DNA of 64,000 bases. It comes from an uncultured Dysosmobacter sp. Lineage in GTDB: Bacteria; Bacillota; Clostridia; Oscillospirales; Oscillospiraceae. Position 1 is the first letter of the stretch. Each line of letters starts with the position of its first letter. Made by a program: the position numbers and the translations under genes. Where the stretch lies: NCBI GenBank assembly GCA_934590165.1, contig CAKTOO010000001.1, positions 124,001 through 188,000 of the forward strand, read 5' to 3'. Below, piece by piece: positions 7,499 through 15,534 of this stretch. The notes below the pieces were generated by a model. That model worked only from the letters and a program-made list of their open reading frames with translations, ran no database searches and had not been told where the DNA came from.

Positions 7499-7600
7499 TA
7501 CGGTGCAGTCCGCTGGACTGTTGTGTTGAGTGGCTACCACGCTCTTCGCAGGGGCATGACGGGTGGCCGCCCGTCATGCCCTGCCGCAATTTTATGTTTC
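7499..7600 (+). ncRNA. Candidate small RNA of about 100 nt upstream of mnmE
   Basis: A transcript from the promoter at 7464-7492 would contain no good reading frame. It would fold into CAGTCC-GCT-GGACTG (7506-7520), a small GAGTGG/CCACGCTC stem, and a long stem of 15 pairs (7548-7563 with 7570-7584, one bulged G) followed closely by TTTTAT. This is a stand-alone RNA with a terminator, or an mnmE leader with an attenuator. I do not recognise it as 6S, SRP, tmRNA or RNase P RNA. Confidence 0.5.
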
Positions 7601-7614
7601 CAATTCCGATTCTA

Positions 7615-7700
7615 GCGGATGGCCGCTGAAAAAGTAAGCCTTTTCTGCCAGCCGTTACCATCCGCGGAACGTTCCGGCGTTTCGCGTTTTTCTTTTTTGA
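7615..7700 (+). promoter_or_regulatory. Structured mnmE leader
   Basis: GCGGATGG (7615-7622) pairs with CCATCCGC (7658-7665) around a partly paired interior. It is followed by the palindrome CGGAACGTTCCG and a T-rich run (GTTTTTCTTTTTTG). This could be an attenuator for mnmE; evidence is limited to the pairing. Confidence 0.3.
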
Positions 7701-7720
7701 GCGTAAGGAGCTGAACTTTC

Positions 7721-9100
7721 ATGGATATCATCGCCGCCATTGCCACCGGCCATTCCCCCACCGCCATCGGCATCGTCCGTGTATCCGGCGAGGGCTGCTT
7801 CGCCTGCTGCGACCGGGTGTTCCGGGCCGCCGGCGGCTGCCCCTTCTCCCAGCAGGAGCCCCGGAAAATGGTCTACGGCGAGATGCTGGACGATCAGGGC
7901 CGCGTTATCGACCAGGGGCTGGCCGTCCGCTTCCCCGGCGCTCACAGCTACACCGGCGAGGACTCCGCCGAGTTTCACTGCCACGGCTCCCCCGTGGTGC
8001 TGCGGGAGCTTCTGTCCGCCCTGTTCGCCGCCGGCGCCCGGCAGGCCAGAGCTGGAGAATTCACAAAGCGGGCCTTTTTGAACGGCCGCATGGATTTGAC
8101 CCAGGCGGAGGCCGTCATCGACCTCATCGACGCGGAGACCGTCTCCGCCGCCCGGAACGCCGCCGCCCAGCTGGACGGCGGGCTGCGCCGGGTGCTGGAG
8201 CCCATCCAGGACGCCCTGCTGGACATTACCTCCCGGTTTTACGCCGTGGTGGACTACCCTGACGAGGACATTGAGGACATCCGGCCGGAGCAGGTGGCCC
8301 AGGCCCTGGACACCGCCGACCGCCAACTCACCGCGCTGCTGGCCACCTGCCAGCGGGGAAAAGTGCTCAAATCCGGCGTGCGGACCGCCATCGTGGGCCG
8401 GCCAAACGCCGGCAAGTCCTCCCTGCTCAACGCCCTAGCTGGCTTTGAGCGCGCCATCGTCACCGACATCCCCGGCACCACCCGGGACACGGTGGAGGAA
8501 TCCGTCCTCTGCGGCGGCGTTCTTCTGCGCCTGACCGACACCGCCGGCATCCGGGACACGGAGGACACGGTGGAAAAGCTGGGGGTGGAGCGCAGCCGGA
8601 AGGCTGTGGAGGCCGCCGACCTGGTGCTGGCGGTGGTGGACGGCTCCGTCCCCCTGACGGAGGAGGATCTGGAGGTGTTGCGTCTGGCAGCCAAGACGCC
8701 CCGGTGGATCGCCGTATTCTCCAAATGCGACCTTTGGGATACCAAGGCCCGCTCCGTGGGCGTCATCGGCCAAGTGGGCACCCCCGCCGCCTCCGTCTCC
8801 CTCTCCTCTGTCTCCGGCGAGGGGCTGGACCGGCTGGAGGCCGCCGTGGCGGAGCTGTTCCCCGCCGGGGAGGCGCCGGATTCCGGGAGCTTGCTGACCG
8901 ACCAGCGGCAGGAGGAGGCCGCCCTCCGTGCCCGGGACGCCGTCCGCCGGGCAAAAGGGGCTCTGAACGCGGGCCTCACCCCCGACGCCATCCTCACCGA
9001 CGCGGAGGAGGCCCTGAACGCCCTGGGCGAGCTGACGGGCCGCACCGCCAAAGAGGAGATCGTATCCCGCATTTTCTCCCGGTTTTGCGTGGGGAAATAA
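7721..9100 (+). CDS. mnmE: tRNA uridine-5-carboxymethylaminomethyl modification GTPase MnmE
   Basis: A 459-residue GTPase that, with MnmG, modifies the wobble uridine of certain tRNAs. The N-terminal tetrahydrofolate-binding domain (about 1-118, IIAAIATGHSPTAIGIVRVS) is followed by a helical domain and an inserted G domain. The G domain has GRPNAGKSS (about 226-234), the switch TDIPGTTRDT, DTAG and the base-recognition loop FSKCD. The C-terminus FCVGK supplies the family's catalytic cysteine (usual form C-I-G-K). Start ATG 7721 follows TAAGGAG. In many Firmicutes mnmE directly follows jag near the origin; here it is 38 kb away and on the other strand, and mnmG is not in the window. Confidence 0.97.
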   Translation: MDIIAAIATGHSPTAIGIVRVSGEGCFACCDRVFRAAGGCPFSQQEPRKMVYGEMLDDQGRVIDQGLAVRFPGAHSYTGEDSAEFHCHGSPVVLRELLSALFAAGARQARAGEFTKRAFLNGRMDLTQAEAVIDLIDAETVSAARNAAAQLDGGLRRVLEPIQDALLDITSRFYAVVDYPDEDIEDIRPEQVAQALDTADRQLTALLATCQRGKVLKSGVRTAIVGRPNAGKSSLLNALAGFERAIVTDIPGTTRDTVEESVLCGGVLLRLTDTAGIRDTEDTVEKLGVERSRKAVEAADLVLAVVDGSVPLTEEDLEVLRLAAKTPRWIAVFSKCDLWDTKARSVGVIGQVGTPAASVSLSSVSGEGLDRLEAAVAELFPAGEAPDSGSLLTDQRQEEAALRARDAVRRAKGALNAGLTPDAILTDAEEALNALGELTGRTAKEEIVSRIFSRFCVGK

Positions 9101-9131
9101 GGAAAATAGTTCCTGTTCCCGGAAAATACGG

Positions 9132-9160
9132 TTTACACAACCATGTCACGGTGCTATACT
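9132..9160 (+). promoter_or_regulatory. SigmaA-type promoter of the DUF1836 operon
   Basis: TTTACA (9132-9137) and TATACT (9155-9160) are 17 bases apart, about 45 bases before the start codon of the DUF1836 gene. Confidence 0.7.
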
Positions 9161-9204
9161 TGAGGAGAAATCATTTCAGACCTGACAGGAAGGAGTGACC
9201 CAGT

Positions 9205-9783
9205 ATGGATGACCTGATGGCGCTGCGGGAAAGTCTCCGCTCTCAGCGGCCCGTACCCTGGGACCAGCTGCCGGATTTCGCCCTGTATATGGACCAGGTG
9301 CTCAGCTATATGGACCGGCAGGTGATCCGATTTGACAAAGACGACGGCCTCACCGCCGCCATGGTGAACAACTACACGAAAAGCGGCCTGGTGCCCCGGG
9401 CCGCCGGGAAGCGGTATGGACGGGAGCATCTGGCCTATCTCACCGCCATCTGCGTGCTCAAGCATGTGATGAGCACCCGGGACATGGACCTGCTGCTGAA
9501 CGAGGAGCTTCAGGGGGGGCGCACCGTCGCCCAGGGCTACGGCGACTTCTGCGCCAGCCTGGACGGGGCTTTGACCCTGACGGCCCGGGAGATGGAACAG
9601 TACACGGACGAGGAGGCCCTGGCGGACGCCGCCATCCACTTCGCCCTCATCAGCTATGCCGCCGGTGCCGCCAGCAACCGGTACGTGGCGCTGCTGCGGC
9701 AGCGGGAAGAGTCGCTGGAGCAAGAGAGCAAGCCTCCCAAAAAAGGCAGAAAGGACAAGGAAGGGAGTCATCAAGATGCGTAA
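9205..9783 (+). CDS. DUF1836 family protein, MerR-like helix-turn-helix
   Basis: A 192-residue cytoplasmic protein of the DUF1836 family, common in Firmicutes and usually annotated only by domain. The segment about 50-100 (GLTAAMVNNYTKSGLVPR...KRYGREHLAYLTAICVLK) reads as a MerR-type DNA-binding helix-turn-helix, so a regulatory role is likely but unproven. The C-terminus is a basic low-complexity tail (KPPKKGRKDKEG). An AGGAAGGAG ribosome site fits ATG 9205. The gene overlaps the downstream degV-like gene by 8 bases and has its own promoter, so the two are co-transcribed. Confidence 0.85.
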   Translation: MDDLMALRESLRSQRPVPWDQLPDFALYMDQVLSYMDRQVIRFDKDDGLTAAMVNNYTKSGLVPRAAGKRYGREHLAYLTAICVLKHVMSTRDMDLLLNEELQGGRTVAQGYGDFCASLDGALTLTAREMEQYTDEEALADAAIHFALISYAAGAASNRYVALLRQREESLEQESKPPKKGRKDKEGSHQDA

Positions 9784-10648
9784 CTATATCATTATGACCG
9801 ACAGCTGCTGCGACATGACAGCTGCCATGGCCAAGGAGCTGGAGCTGGAAGTTCTGCCGCTGAGCCTGAACATGAGCCAGGACATCTACCGCAACTGGCT
9901 GGACGGCCGGGAGATCGGCTTTGAGGAGTTTTACGCCCGCATCCGTGCTGGCGAGACCGCCACCACCTCCGCCGTCAGCGTGGGAGAGTTTGAGGACGCC
10001 ATGCGGCCCATTCTGGCCCAGGGGAAGGATATTTTGTGCATCAACTTCTCCTCTGCCCTGTCCACCACCTACCAGTCCGCCGCCATCGCCGCCGGGGATC
10101 TTCGCCTGGAGTTTCCAGAGGCCAAGATCTTTGTGGTGGATTCCCTGTGCGCGTCCCTGGGCCAGGGGCTTTTGCTGTACCTCTGCGCCCAGCAGAAGCG
10201 GGAGGGCCGCTCCATCGGGGAGGTCCGGGCTTATGCCGAGGCCACCAAGGGCAACATCTGCCACTGGTTCACCGTGGATGACCTGAACCACCTGAAGCGG
10301 GGCGGCCGCATCAGTGCCGCCACCGCCCTGTTTGGCACCATGCTCTCCATCAAGCCCGTCATGCATGTGGATGACGGCGGCCACCTGACCCCCGTCAGCA
10401 AGGCCCGGGGCCGGAAGGCCTCTTTGCTGGCCCTGGTGGACCAGATGGAGAAAAATGCCGTGGACCCCGCCCACGGTCCCGTGTTCATCAGCCACGGCGA
10501 CTGCGAGGGCGACGCCCTGCTGGTGGCGGACGAGGTGGTCCGCCGTTTCGGCAACAAGGATATTCATTTGAATTACGTGGGCCCCGTCATCGGCAACCAC
10601 GCCGGCCCCGGCACCGTGGCGCTGTTTTTCGTGGGCCACAAGCGGTAA
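9776..10648 (+). CDS. DegV family fatty-acid-binding protein
   Basis: A 290-residue DegV/FakB-type protein. The N-terminus MRNYIIMTDSCCDM matches the family's opening strand and DS motif. The INFSSALSTTYQSA segment and the RGGRISAA loop are the usual lipid-contact and structural motifs, and the C-terminal GPVIGNHAGPGTVALFF is diagnostic. In Gram-positive bacteria FakB proteins present exogenous fatty acids to the kinase FakA; no fakA lies nearby, so the exact role is open. The start at ATG 9776 has an AAGGAAGGGAG ribosome site and overlaps the DUF1836 gene. prmA follows 30 bases later, probably in the same operon. Confidence 0.95.
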   Translation: MRNYIIMTDSCCDMTAAMAKELELEVLPLSLNMSQDIYRNWLDGREIGFEEFYARIRAGETATTSAVSVGEFEDAMRPILAQGKDILCINFSSALSTTYQSAAIAAGDLRLEFPEAKIFVVDSLCASLGQGLLLYLCAQQKREGRSIGEVRAYAEATKGNICHWFTVDDLNHLKRGGRISAATALFGTMLSIKPVMHVDDGGHLTPVSKARGRKASLLALVDQMEKNAVDPAHGPVFISHGDCEGDALLVADEVVRRFGNKDIHLNYVGPVIGNHAGPGTVALFFVGHKR

Positions 10649-10678
10649 TGCCGCCGCAGATACAAGGAGGTAGCGCAC

Positions 10679-11650
10679 GTGAAATGGCTGGAGCTGCACA
10701 TTGACACCAACCACGCCGGACTGGACACCGTGGAGGCCATGCTCTCCGCCCTGGGCATCGACAACGTGGTCATCGACGACGAGGCGGAGTTTCAGGACTT
10801 TCTGGAAAACAACCACCAATACTGGGACTACGTGGACGAGGAGCTGGAGCAAAAGATGCAGGGCCGCTCCCGGATCACCTTTTACCTGGAGGCCGGTGAC
10901 GAGGGCTTTGCCAAAATGGGCGAGGTCCGTCTGAAGCTGGAGGAGCTGAAAAAGGCCGAAACGGGTCTGGGGACCCTGCTCATGACCATGGACACCATGG
11001 AGGACGCCGACTGGGAGAACAACTGGAAGCAGTATTACAAGCCCATGGAGATCGGCGAACGCCTGCTGGTGGTCCCCCAGTGGGAGCAGGAGGACCCCCA
11101 GGTCCAGGCATCATGCGCCCGGCGGGTGCCTTTGATCCTGGAGCCGGGCCTCACCTTCGGCACCGGCAGCCACGCCACCACCCGCCTCTGCCTGACGGCT
11201 TTGGAGCGGCTGGCCGGGCCGGGACAGCGGGTGCTGGACCTGGGCTGCGGCAGCGGCATCCTCTCCATCGCCGCGCTGAAGCTGGGGGCGGACAACGCCC
11301 TGGCAGTGGATATCGACGACAAATGTCTGGACGTGGCCTATGAAAATGCCGCCATGAACGGCATCGGCCGTGACCGCTACACGGTCCTGGCCGGGGATAT
11401 TCTGACGGACGAGGCCCTGCAGGCCCGCATCGGCGGCGGATATGACATCGTGCTGGCCAACATCGTCTCCGATGTCATCATCACCCTGGCTCCGGCGGTG
11501 CGGCCCCTTTTGAAGGAGGGCGGATATTTCCTCTGCTCCGGCATCATTGACGACCGGGCGGAGGAGGTGGCCGGAAAGCTCCGGGACGCCGGCCTCACCA
11601 TTGAGGAGACCCACAGCGCCGACGGCTGGTTCTCCTATCTGTGCCGCTGA
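10679..11650 (+). CDS. prmA: Ribosomal protein L11 methyltransferase
   Basis: A 323-residue SAM-dependent enzyme that methylates ribosomal protein L11. The N-terminal substrate-recognition domain (1-110) precedes a Rossmann methyltransferase domain with LTFGTGSHATTRLCL, motif I VLDLGCGSGILSIAA (about 183-197), acidic VDIDD and the catalytic-region loop DIVLANIVSDVI, the usual PrmA NI motif. The start is GTG 10679 after ACAAGGAGG. It follows the degV-like gene closely and is followed by an SBF-type transporter gene, so the operon may continue. Length is slightly greater than in proteobacterial enzymes, normal for Firmicutes. Confidence 0.97.
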   Translation: MKWLELHIDTNHAGLDTVEAMLSALGIDNVVIDDEAEFQDFLENNHQYWDYVDEELEQKMQGRSRITFYLEAGDEGFAKMGEVRLKLEELKKAETGLGTLLMTMDTMEDADWENNWKQYYKPMEIGERLLVVPQWEQEDPQVQASCARRVPLILEPGLTFGTGSHATTRLCLTALERLAGPGQRVLDLGCGSGILSIAALKLGADNALAVDIDDKCLDVAYENAAMNGIGRDRYTVLAGDILTDEALQARIGGGYDIVLANIVSDVIITLAPAVRPLLKEGGYFLCSGIIDDRAEEVAGKLRDAGLTIEETHSADGWFSYLCR

Positions 11651-11683
11651 GCGGCCCATCCTCTGCAAAGCGAGGTCCTTCCC

Positions 11684-12661
11684 TTGAACCCTTTGGAAAA
11701 ACTGGACGCCTTTCTGGGAAAGCACATGGCGGTCCTCATCGTGGCCTTTGTGCTGGTGGGCATCACCTTCCCGGATGTCTTTTCTCCCATCAATGACTAC
11801 ACCATGGTCCTGTTCGCCTTCATGACCTTTGCCAACAGCCTGGGCGGCGGCTTCCGGGAGATGGCCGATGTGGCCCGCCACCCCCTGCCGGTGGTGGTCA
11901 TCTTCGCCATCCTCCATGTAGCCATGCCCCTGCTGGCCCTGGCGGCGGGGTCCGTGCTGTTTCCCGAGGCGCCGCTGTTCACCACGGGATTGGTGCTGGA
12001 ATACGCCATCCCCACCGGCGTGGCCTCCCTGCTGTGGGTGTCCATCGGCCGGGGCAACACCTCCATGTGCCTGTCCGTGGTGTTGCTGGACACGCTGCTG
12101 GCCCCTTTCGTCATCCCCCTGACGCTGCGGGTGCTGCTGGGGTCCGTAGTGGAGATGGACACGGCGTCCATGGTGGGCAACCTGATGGTCATGGTGGCCA
12201 TCCCCGCCCTGCTGGCCATGACGCTGTTCCAGGCGACCCGGGGCCGGGTGACCGTCACCGTCAAGCCCCGGCTGGCCCCCTTCGCCAAGCTGACCATGCT
12301 GGTGCTGGTGCTGGCCAACGCCACCGGCTGCGCCCCCTTCCTGCGGGATATCACCCCCACCCTGGTGAAGCTCATCTGCGCCGTGTTCGCCCTGTGCCTG
12401 CTGGGCTTTTTCCTGGGCTATCAGGCGGCGCGGCTTTTGAAGGTGGATTTCCCCACCGCCGTCACCATGAGCCTCAACAGCGGCATTCGCAACATCGCCG
12501 CCGGCAGCGTGCTGGCCATTGCGTATTTTCCCGAGGATGTGCTGTTCCCGGTGGCCTTTTCTCCCTTGTTCCTTCAGGCCACTACCGCCATCATCGTGAA
12601 GATCCTCCACGCCACCAAAGCCGGCAAAGCATTCAGCCAACAGGCGGAACACACCAAGTAA
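11684..12661 (+). CDS. Bile acid:sodium symporter (SBF) family membrane protein
   Basis: A 325-residue integral membrane protein with about ten hydrophobic segments from residue 15 to 320. It reads as a sodium-coupled SBF/ACR3-like transporter: the paired motifs EYAIPTGVASLLWVSIGRGN and SLNSGIRNIAAGSVLA match the two crossed helices that carry the ion and substrate sites in this fold. The substrate cannot be inferred; family members move bile acids, pantoate, arsenite or other organic anions. The start is TTG 11684 after GCGAGG, the only good choice. A strong terminator starts at the stop codon. It follows prmA by 33 bases. Confidence 0.85.
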   Translation: MNPLEKLDAFLGKHMAVLIVAFVLVGITFPDVFSPINDYTMVLFAFMTFANSLGGGFREMADVARHPLPVVVIFAILHVAMPLLALAAGSVLFPEAPLFTTGLVLEYAIPTGVASLLWVSIGRGNTSMCLSVVLLDTLLAPFVIPLTLRVLLGSVVEMDTASMVGNLMVMVAIPALLAMTLFQATRGRVTVTVKPRLAPFAKLTMLVLVLANATGCAPFLRDITPTLVKLICAVFALCLLGFFLGYQAARLLKVDFPTAVTMSLNSGIRNIAAGSVLAIAYFPEDVLFPVAFSPLFLQATTAIIVKILHATKAGKAFSQQAEHTK

Positions 12662-12696
12662 AAAAACGTGCGCGAAAAATTCGCGCACGTTTTTTC
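12661..12696 (+). terminator. Rho-independent terminator after the SBF transporter
   Basis: ACGTGCGCGA and TCGCGCACGT form a 10-bp perfect stem with an AAAAT loop, flanked by A and T runs. It could work in both directions. Confidence 0.9.
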
Positions 12697-12731
12697 ATTT
12701 GTCCGACGGCTTCGACACGGTTCTCCCCTCT

Positions 12732-12740
12732 TTTTCCACA
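12732..12740 (+). other. DnaA-box-like 9-mer TTTTCCACA upstream of noc
   Basis: TTTTCCACA differs by one base from the standard DnaA box TTATCCACA and is identical to sites between dnaA and dnaN. It lies 41 bases before the noc-like start codon. Confidence 0.35.
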
Positions 12741-12780
12741 AGGGGCTGTACAATGGTGGAAAACGAGAGGAGGTGGGCCT

Positions 12781-13584
12781 GTGGTCCACAGGACGAAACG
12801 GCGGGTACTGGACATCCCCACGGATGTCATTCGCCCCAACCCCATGCAGCCCCGGCAGGTGTTCCAGGAGGCGGCCCTCCGGGACCTGGCGGCCTCCATC
12901 CGCCAAAACGGCATCCTCCAGCCTCTGACGGTGCGGCGGACAGCAGCGGGCTGGGAGCTGGTGGCCGGAGAGCGGCGGCTGCGGGCGGCCAAGCTGGCGG
13001 GGCTCACCCATGTGCCCTGTCTGGAGACAGCGGCGGATGACCAGCGCTCCGCCCTGCTGGCCCTGGTGGAGAATTTACAGCGGCAGGACCTTCACTACTT
13101 TGAGGAGGCGGCGGCCATTGCCGCCTATCTCCGCCAGACCGGCGACACCCAGGAGTCCGCGGCCCAGGCCCTGGGCCGCTCCCCCTCCGCCGTGGCCAAC
13201 AAGCTGCGGCTGCTGCGGCTGTCCCCCGCCTGCCGGGAAGCCGTCACCGCCGCCGGCCTGACGGAACGTCACGCCCGGTGCCTGCTGCGGCTGGAGGACG
13301 AGTCTCAGCGGCTGGAGGCCATCCGGTACATCACGGACCACCAGCTGAACGTGGCCCAGACGGAGCAGTATGTGGACCGGCTGCTGGAGGACATCCAGTC
13401 CGCCCCGCCGACCAAGCGGCGGACCTTCATTCTCAAGGATGTGCGGCTGTTCCTCAACAGCGTGGACCGGGGGCTGCGGCTCATCCGGGAGGCGGGAGTG
13501 GACGCCCAGACAAAGCGGGACGAAACGGAAGACGCCATCCTCCTGACCATCCGCATCCCCAAGCAGAAGAAGCCCGGCGCCTGA
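12781..13584 (+). CDS. noc: ParB-family nucleoid occlusion protein (Noc-like)
   Basis: A 267-residue ParB-fold protein distinct from the Spo0J copy next to soj. Visible parts are the N-terminal nuclease-like/CTP-binding domain (VIRPNPMQPRQVF, GILQPLTVRR, the box II motif GERRLRAAKLAG), a helix-turn-helix (TQESAAQALGRSPSAVANKL, about 120-142), and a C-terminal region ending in RRTFILKDVRLFLNSVDRGL...IRIPKQKK, the usual tail of clostridial Noc-type proteins. Noc binds its own DNA sites and blocks Z-ring assembly over the nucleoid. Start GTG 12781 follows GAGAGGAGG. It stands alone between terminators and a VanW gene. The Noc rather than Spo0J assignment rests on the tail and on separation from soj. 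Confidence 0.8.
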   Translation: MVHRTKRRVLDIPTDVIRPNPMQPRQVFQEAALRDLAASIRQNGILQPLTVRRTAAGWELVAGERRLRAAKLAGLTHVPCLETAADDQRSALLALVENLQRQDLHYFEEAAAIAAYLRQTGDTQESAAQALGRSPSAVANKLRLLRLSPACREAVTAAGLTERHARCLLRLEDESQRLEAIRYITDHQLNVAQTEQYVDRLLEDIQSAPPTKRRTFILKDVRLFLNSVDRGLRLIREAGVDAQTKRDETEDAILLTIRIPKQKKPGA

Positions 13585-13616
13585 TGATGCCGCTGTTGTT
13601 ACGAGATTGTAATGCT

Positions 13617-13625
13617 TTTTCCACA
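13617..13625 (+). other. DnaA-box-like 9-mer TTTTCCACA upstream of the VanW gene
   Basis: TTTTCCACA lies 10 bases before a possible -10 box TAGAAT (13635-13640) in the noc-VanW gap. I see no good -35 for that box. Confidence 0.3.
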
Positions 13626-13709
13626 AAAGTGTGCTAGAATGGGAAACTAGTGGAATAGGCTGGTTGTGTGCGGCCTGTCTCCCATTACTTGTAACAACAG
13701 GAGGGCTTC

Positions 13710-15473
13710 ATGGAACAGACAACGAAGGAAGCCATTGTGGAAACCAAGGGCGGAAAGCGCCTGAGATCCGGCGGCAAGCTGCCGCTGGTCATCCTGGGCG
13801 TGATTTTGGCGGCCCTGCTGGCAGCCTACATAGGCCTGTGCGCTTACGCCGCAAGCCGGGACACCTTCCAGCCAAACCGCCATATTAACGGCATCGACGT
13901 GGGGGGCCTCACCGTGGAGCAGGCACAGAAAAAGCTGGAGACGGCGCTGCTGGCCCAGGAGATCACCCTCACCGACCCCGATACGGGGACGCGGGCCGTC
14001 ATCACCGCGGCGGACCTGGGCTATACGGCCAATGAATTCGCCGGAGACGCTCAATTCTGGATGGACGCGGACCGGGAGACGGGCTTTTTCCGCAAGGGCT
14101 GGGCGTATCTCGCCTACGCCACGGGCCGCTGGCCCGGCGGCGCCAGCTGGCCGGACATGGACCGGGAGGCTCTGCATGACACAGTGGTCCGCCTTTCCGA
14201 TGAACTTTCCCAGGAGCCGCTGGACGGCGCCTGGGAGCTGGCGGATGACGCCGTTGTCTTCACGAAAGCCCGGGACGGCCGGACCCTGAACACGGACGCC
14301 CTGGAGGCCGCGTTGGCGGATGTGGGGACATACAGTGAGACCGGCTACCAGGTCACCTTCTCCTTCACCACCGTTCCCGCCCAGGTGCTCACCGCCCGGG
14401 AGGTCCACGAGGAGATCGCCGGCGAGATGAAAAACGCCGGCTACGACGCCGCCACGGATTCCATTATCCCGGAGCAGCTGGGCGCGGAGTTCGACGAGGG
14501 CGCCGCCCAGAAGGCCCTGGACGCAGCGGAGCCCGGCAGCACCGTAAAAGTCGATGCCGTCATTGAATATCCCCGCGTGACGGCGGACCAGCTGAAGGGC
14601 GTCCTGTTCCGGGACGTGCTGGGCACCGCCACCACCCATGTCAGCGGCACGGCAGCCCGCATTTCCAACGTGAAGCTGTCCGCCTCCAGCATCAACGGCA
14701 CCGTTCTCAACTGCGGCGACGTGTTCTCCTACAACGAGACCGTGGGCCAGCGGACCGCCGCCCGGGGCTATCAGGCGGCGCCCGCCTACGTGAAGGGCGA
14801 GACGGTGGACGAGATCGGCGGCGGCATCTGCCAGACCTCCTCCACGCTGTATCTGGCCTGCCTGCGGTCCAACCTGGCCATTACGGAGCGGTACGCCCAC
14901 CGCTACACCCCCGCCTACATCGACTGGGGCCTGGACGCCACGGTGTCCTGGGGCGGCCCCGACTATAAGTTCTCCAACGACACGGACTGTCCCGTGAAGA
15001 TCGTCACCTCCTACTCAGGCGGCTACCTGACCGTGAAGCTTCTGGGCACCAATGTGGACGGCACCTCCGTGAAAATGACCACCGAGGTTTTGTCCAAGAC
15101 CCCGTGGGAGACCGTATACGAGGAGGATGACAGCCTTCCTGCCGGCACGGAACAGGTAAAGGTGACCCCCTACGGCGGCGCCAAGGTAAAGAGCTACCGC
15201 AACGTCTATGACAAAAACGGCCAGCTGGTCTCCTCTGCCTTTGAAGCCTCCAGCGATTACAAGGTCCGCAACAAGGTCATCGTGAAGGGCCCCGCCGCCG
15301 AGCCTCAGGTCCCCGCCTCCGGCACTACCGCGCCTGCCACGCCCACTACGCCCACCGTCCCGACGGAAACCACCCCCACGGAGCCTGTTGCTCCGCCCGT
15401 TCAGGAGCCGGCGGCCCCCATGGAGGAAACGCCCTCCATTATCGTCATCGCCCCGGAGGAGCCGGCGGCGTAA
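13710..15473 (+). CDS. VanW family protein, membrane-anchored, with peptidoglycan-binding domain
   Basis: A 587-residue envelope protein. A cytoplasmic basic start is followed by one membrane helix (about 27-50, LPLVILGVILAALLAAYIGL). Then come YoaR-like putative peptidoglycan-binding segments (about 55-310, NGIDVGGLTVEQAQKKLE) and the VanW domain (about 310-440: NCGDVFSYNETVGQRTAARG, GGGICQTSSTLYLACL). A G5-like segment and a Pro/Thr-rich tail end the protein. VanW proteins occur in vancomycin-resistance clusters and widely in Firmicutes; their biochemical role is not established. The gene is single, follows noc after 125 bases and ends at a strong bidirectional terminator. Ribosome site AACAGGAGGG. 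Confidence 0.9.
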   Translation: MEQTTKEAIVETKGGKRLRSGGKLPLVILGVILAALLAAYIGLCAYAASRDTFQPNRHINGIDVGGLTVEQAQKKLETALLAQEITLTDPDTGTRAVITAADLGYTANEFAGDAQFWMDADRETGFFRKGWAYLAYATGRWPGGASWPDMDREALHDTVVRLSDELSQEPLDGAWELADDAVVFTKARDGRTLNTDALEAALADVGTYSETGYQVTFSFTTVPAQVLTAREVHEEIAGEMKNAGYDAATDSIIPEQLGAEFDEGAAQKALDAAEPGSTVKVDAVIEYPRVTADQLKGVLFRDVLGTATTHVSGTAARISNVKLSASSINGTVLNCGDVFSYNETVGQRTAARGYQAAPAYVKGETVDEIGGGICQTSSTLYLACLRSNLAITERYAHRYTPAYIDWGLDATVSWGGPDYKFSNDTDCPVKIVTSYSGGYLTVKLLGTNVDGTSVKMTTEVLSKTPWETVYEEDDSLPAGTEQVKVTPYGGAKVKSYRNVYDKNGQLVSSAFEASSDYKVRNKVIVKGPAAEPQVPASGTTAPATPTTPTVPTETTPTEPVAPPVQEPAAPMEETPSIIVIAPEEPAA

Positions 15474-15488
15474 GCAGATACTTGATAC

Positions 15489-15523
15489 AAAAAAGCGGTG
15501 TGATTTCATCACACCGCTTTTTA
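15489..15523. terminator. Bidirectional terminator between the VanW and methyltransferase genes
   Basis: AAAAAGCGGTGTGAT (15490-15504) and its exact complement (15508-15522) flank a 3-base loop. A run on one side and T run on the other let it end both converging genes. Confidence 0.9.
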
Positions 15524-15534
15524 TCTTCCCGCTT

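Noticed and set aside
7404..7661. An 85-codon minus-strand frame in the mnmE upstream region
   Set aside because: No ribosome site, mixed composition, and it crosses the hairpins of the candidate RNA and a terminator.
12034..12780. Upstream extension of the noc frame to 516 codons
   Set aside because: The extension overlaps the SBF transporter gene and its terminator; GTG 12781 with AGGAGG is the proper start.
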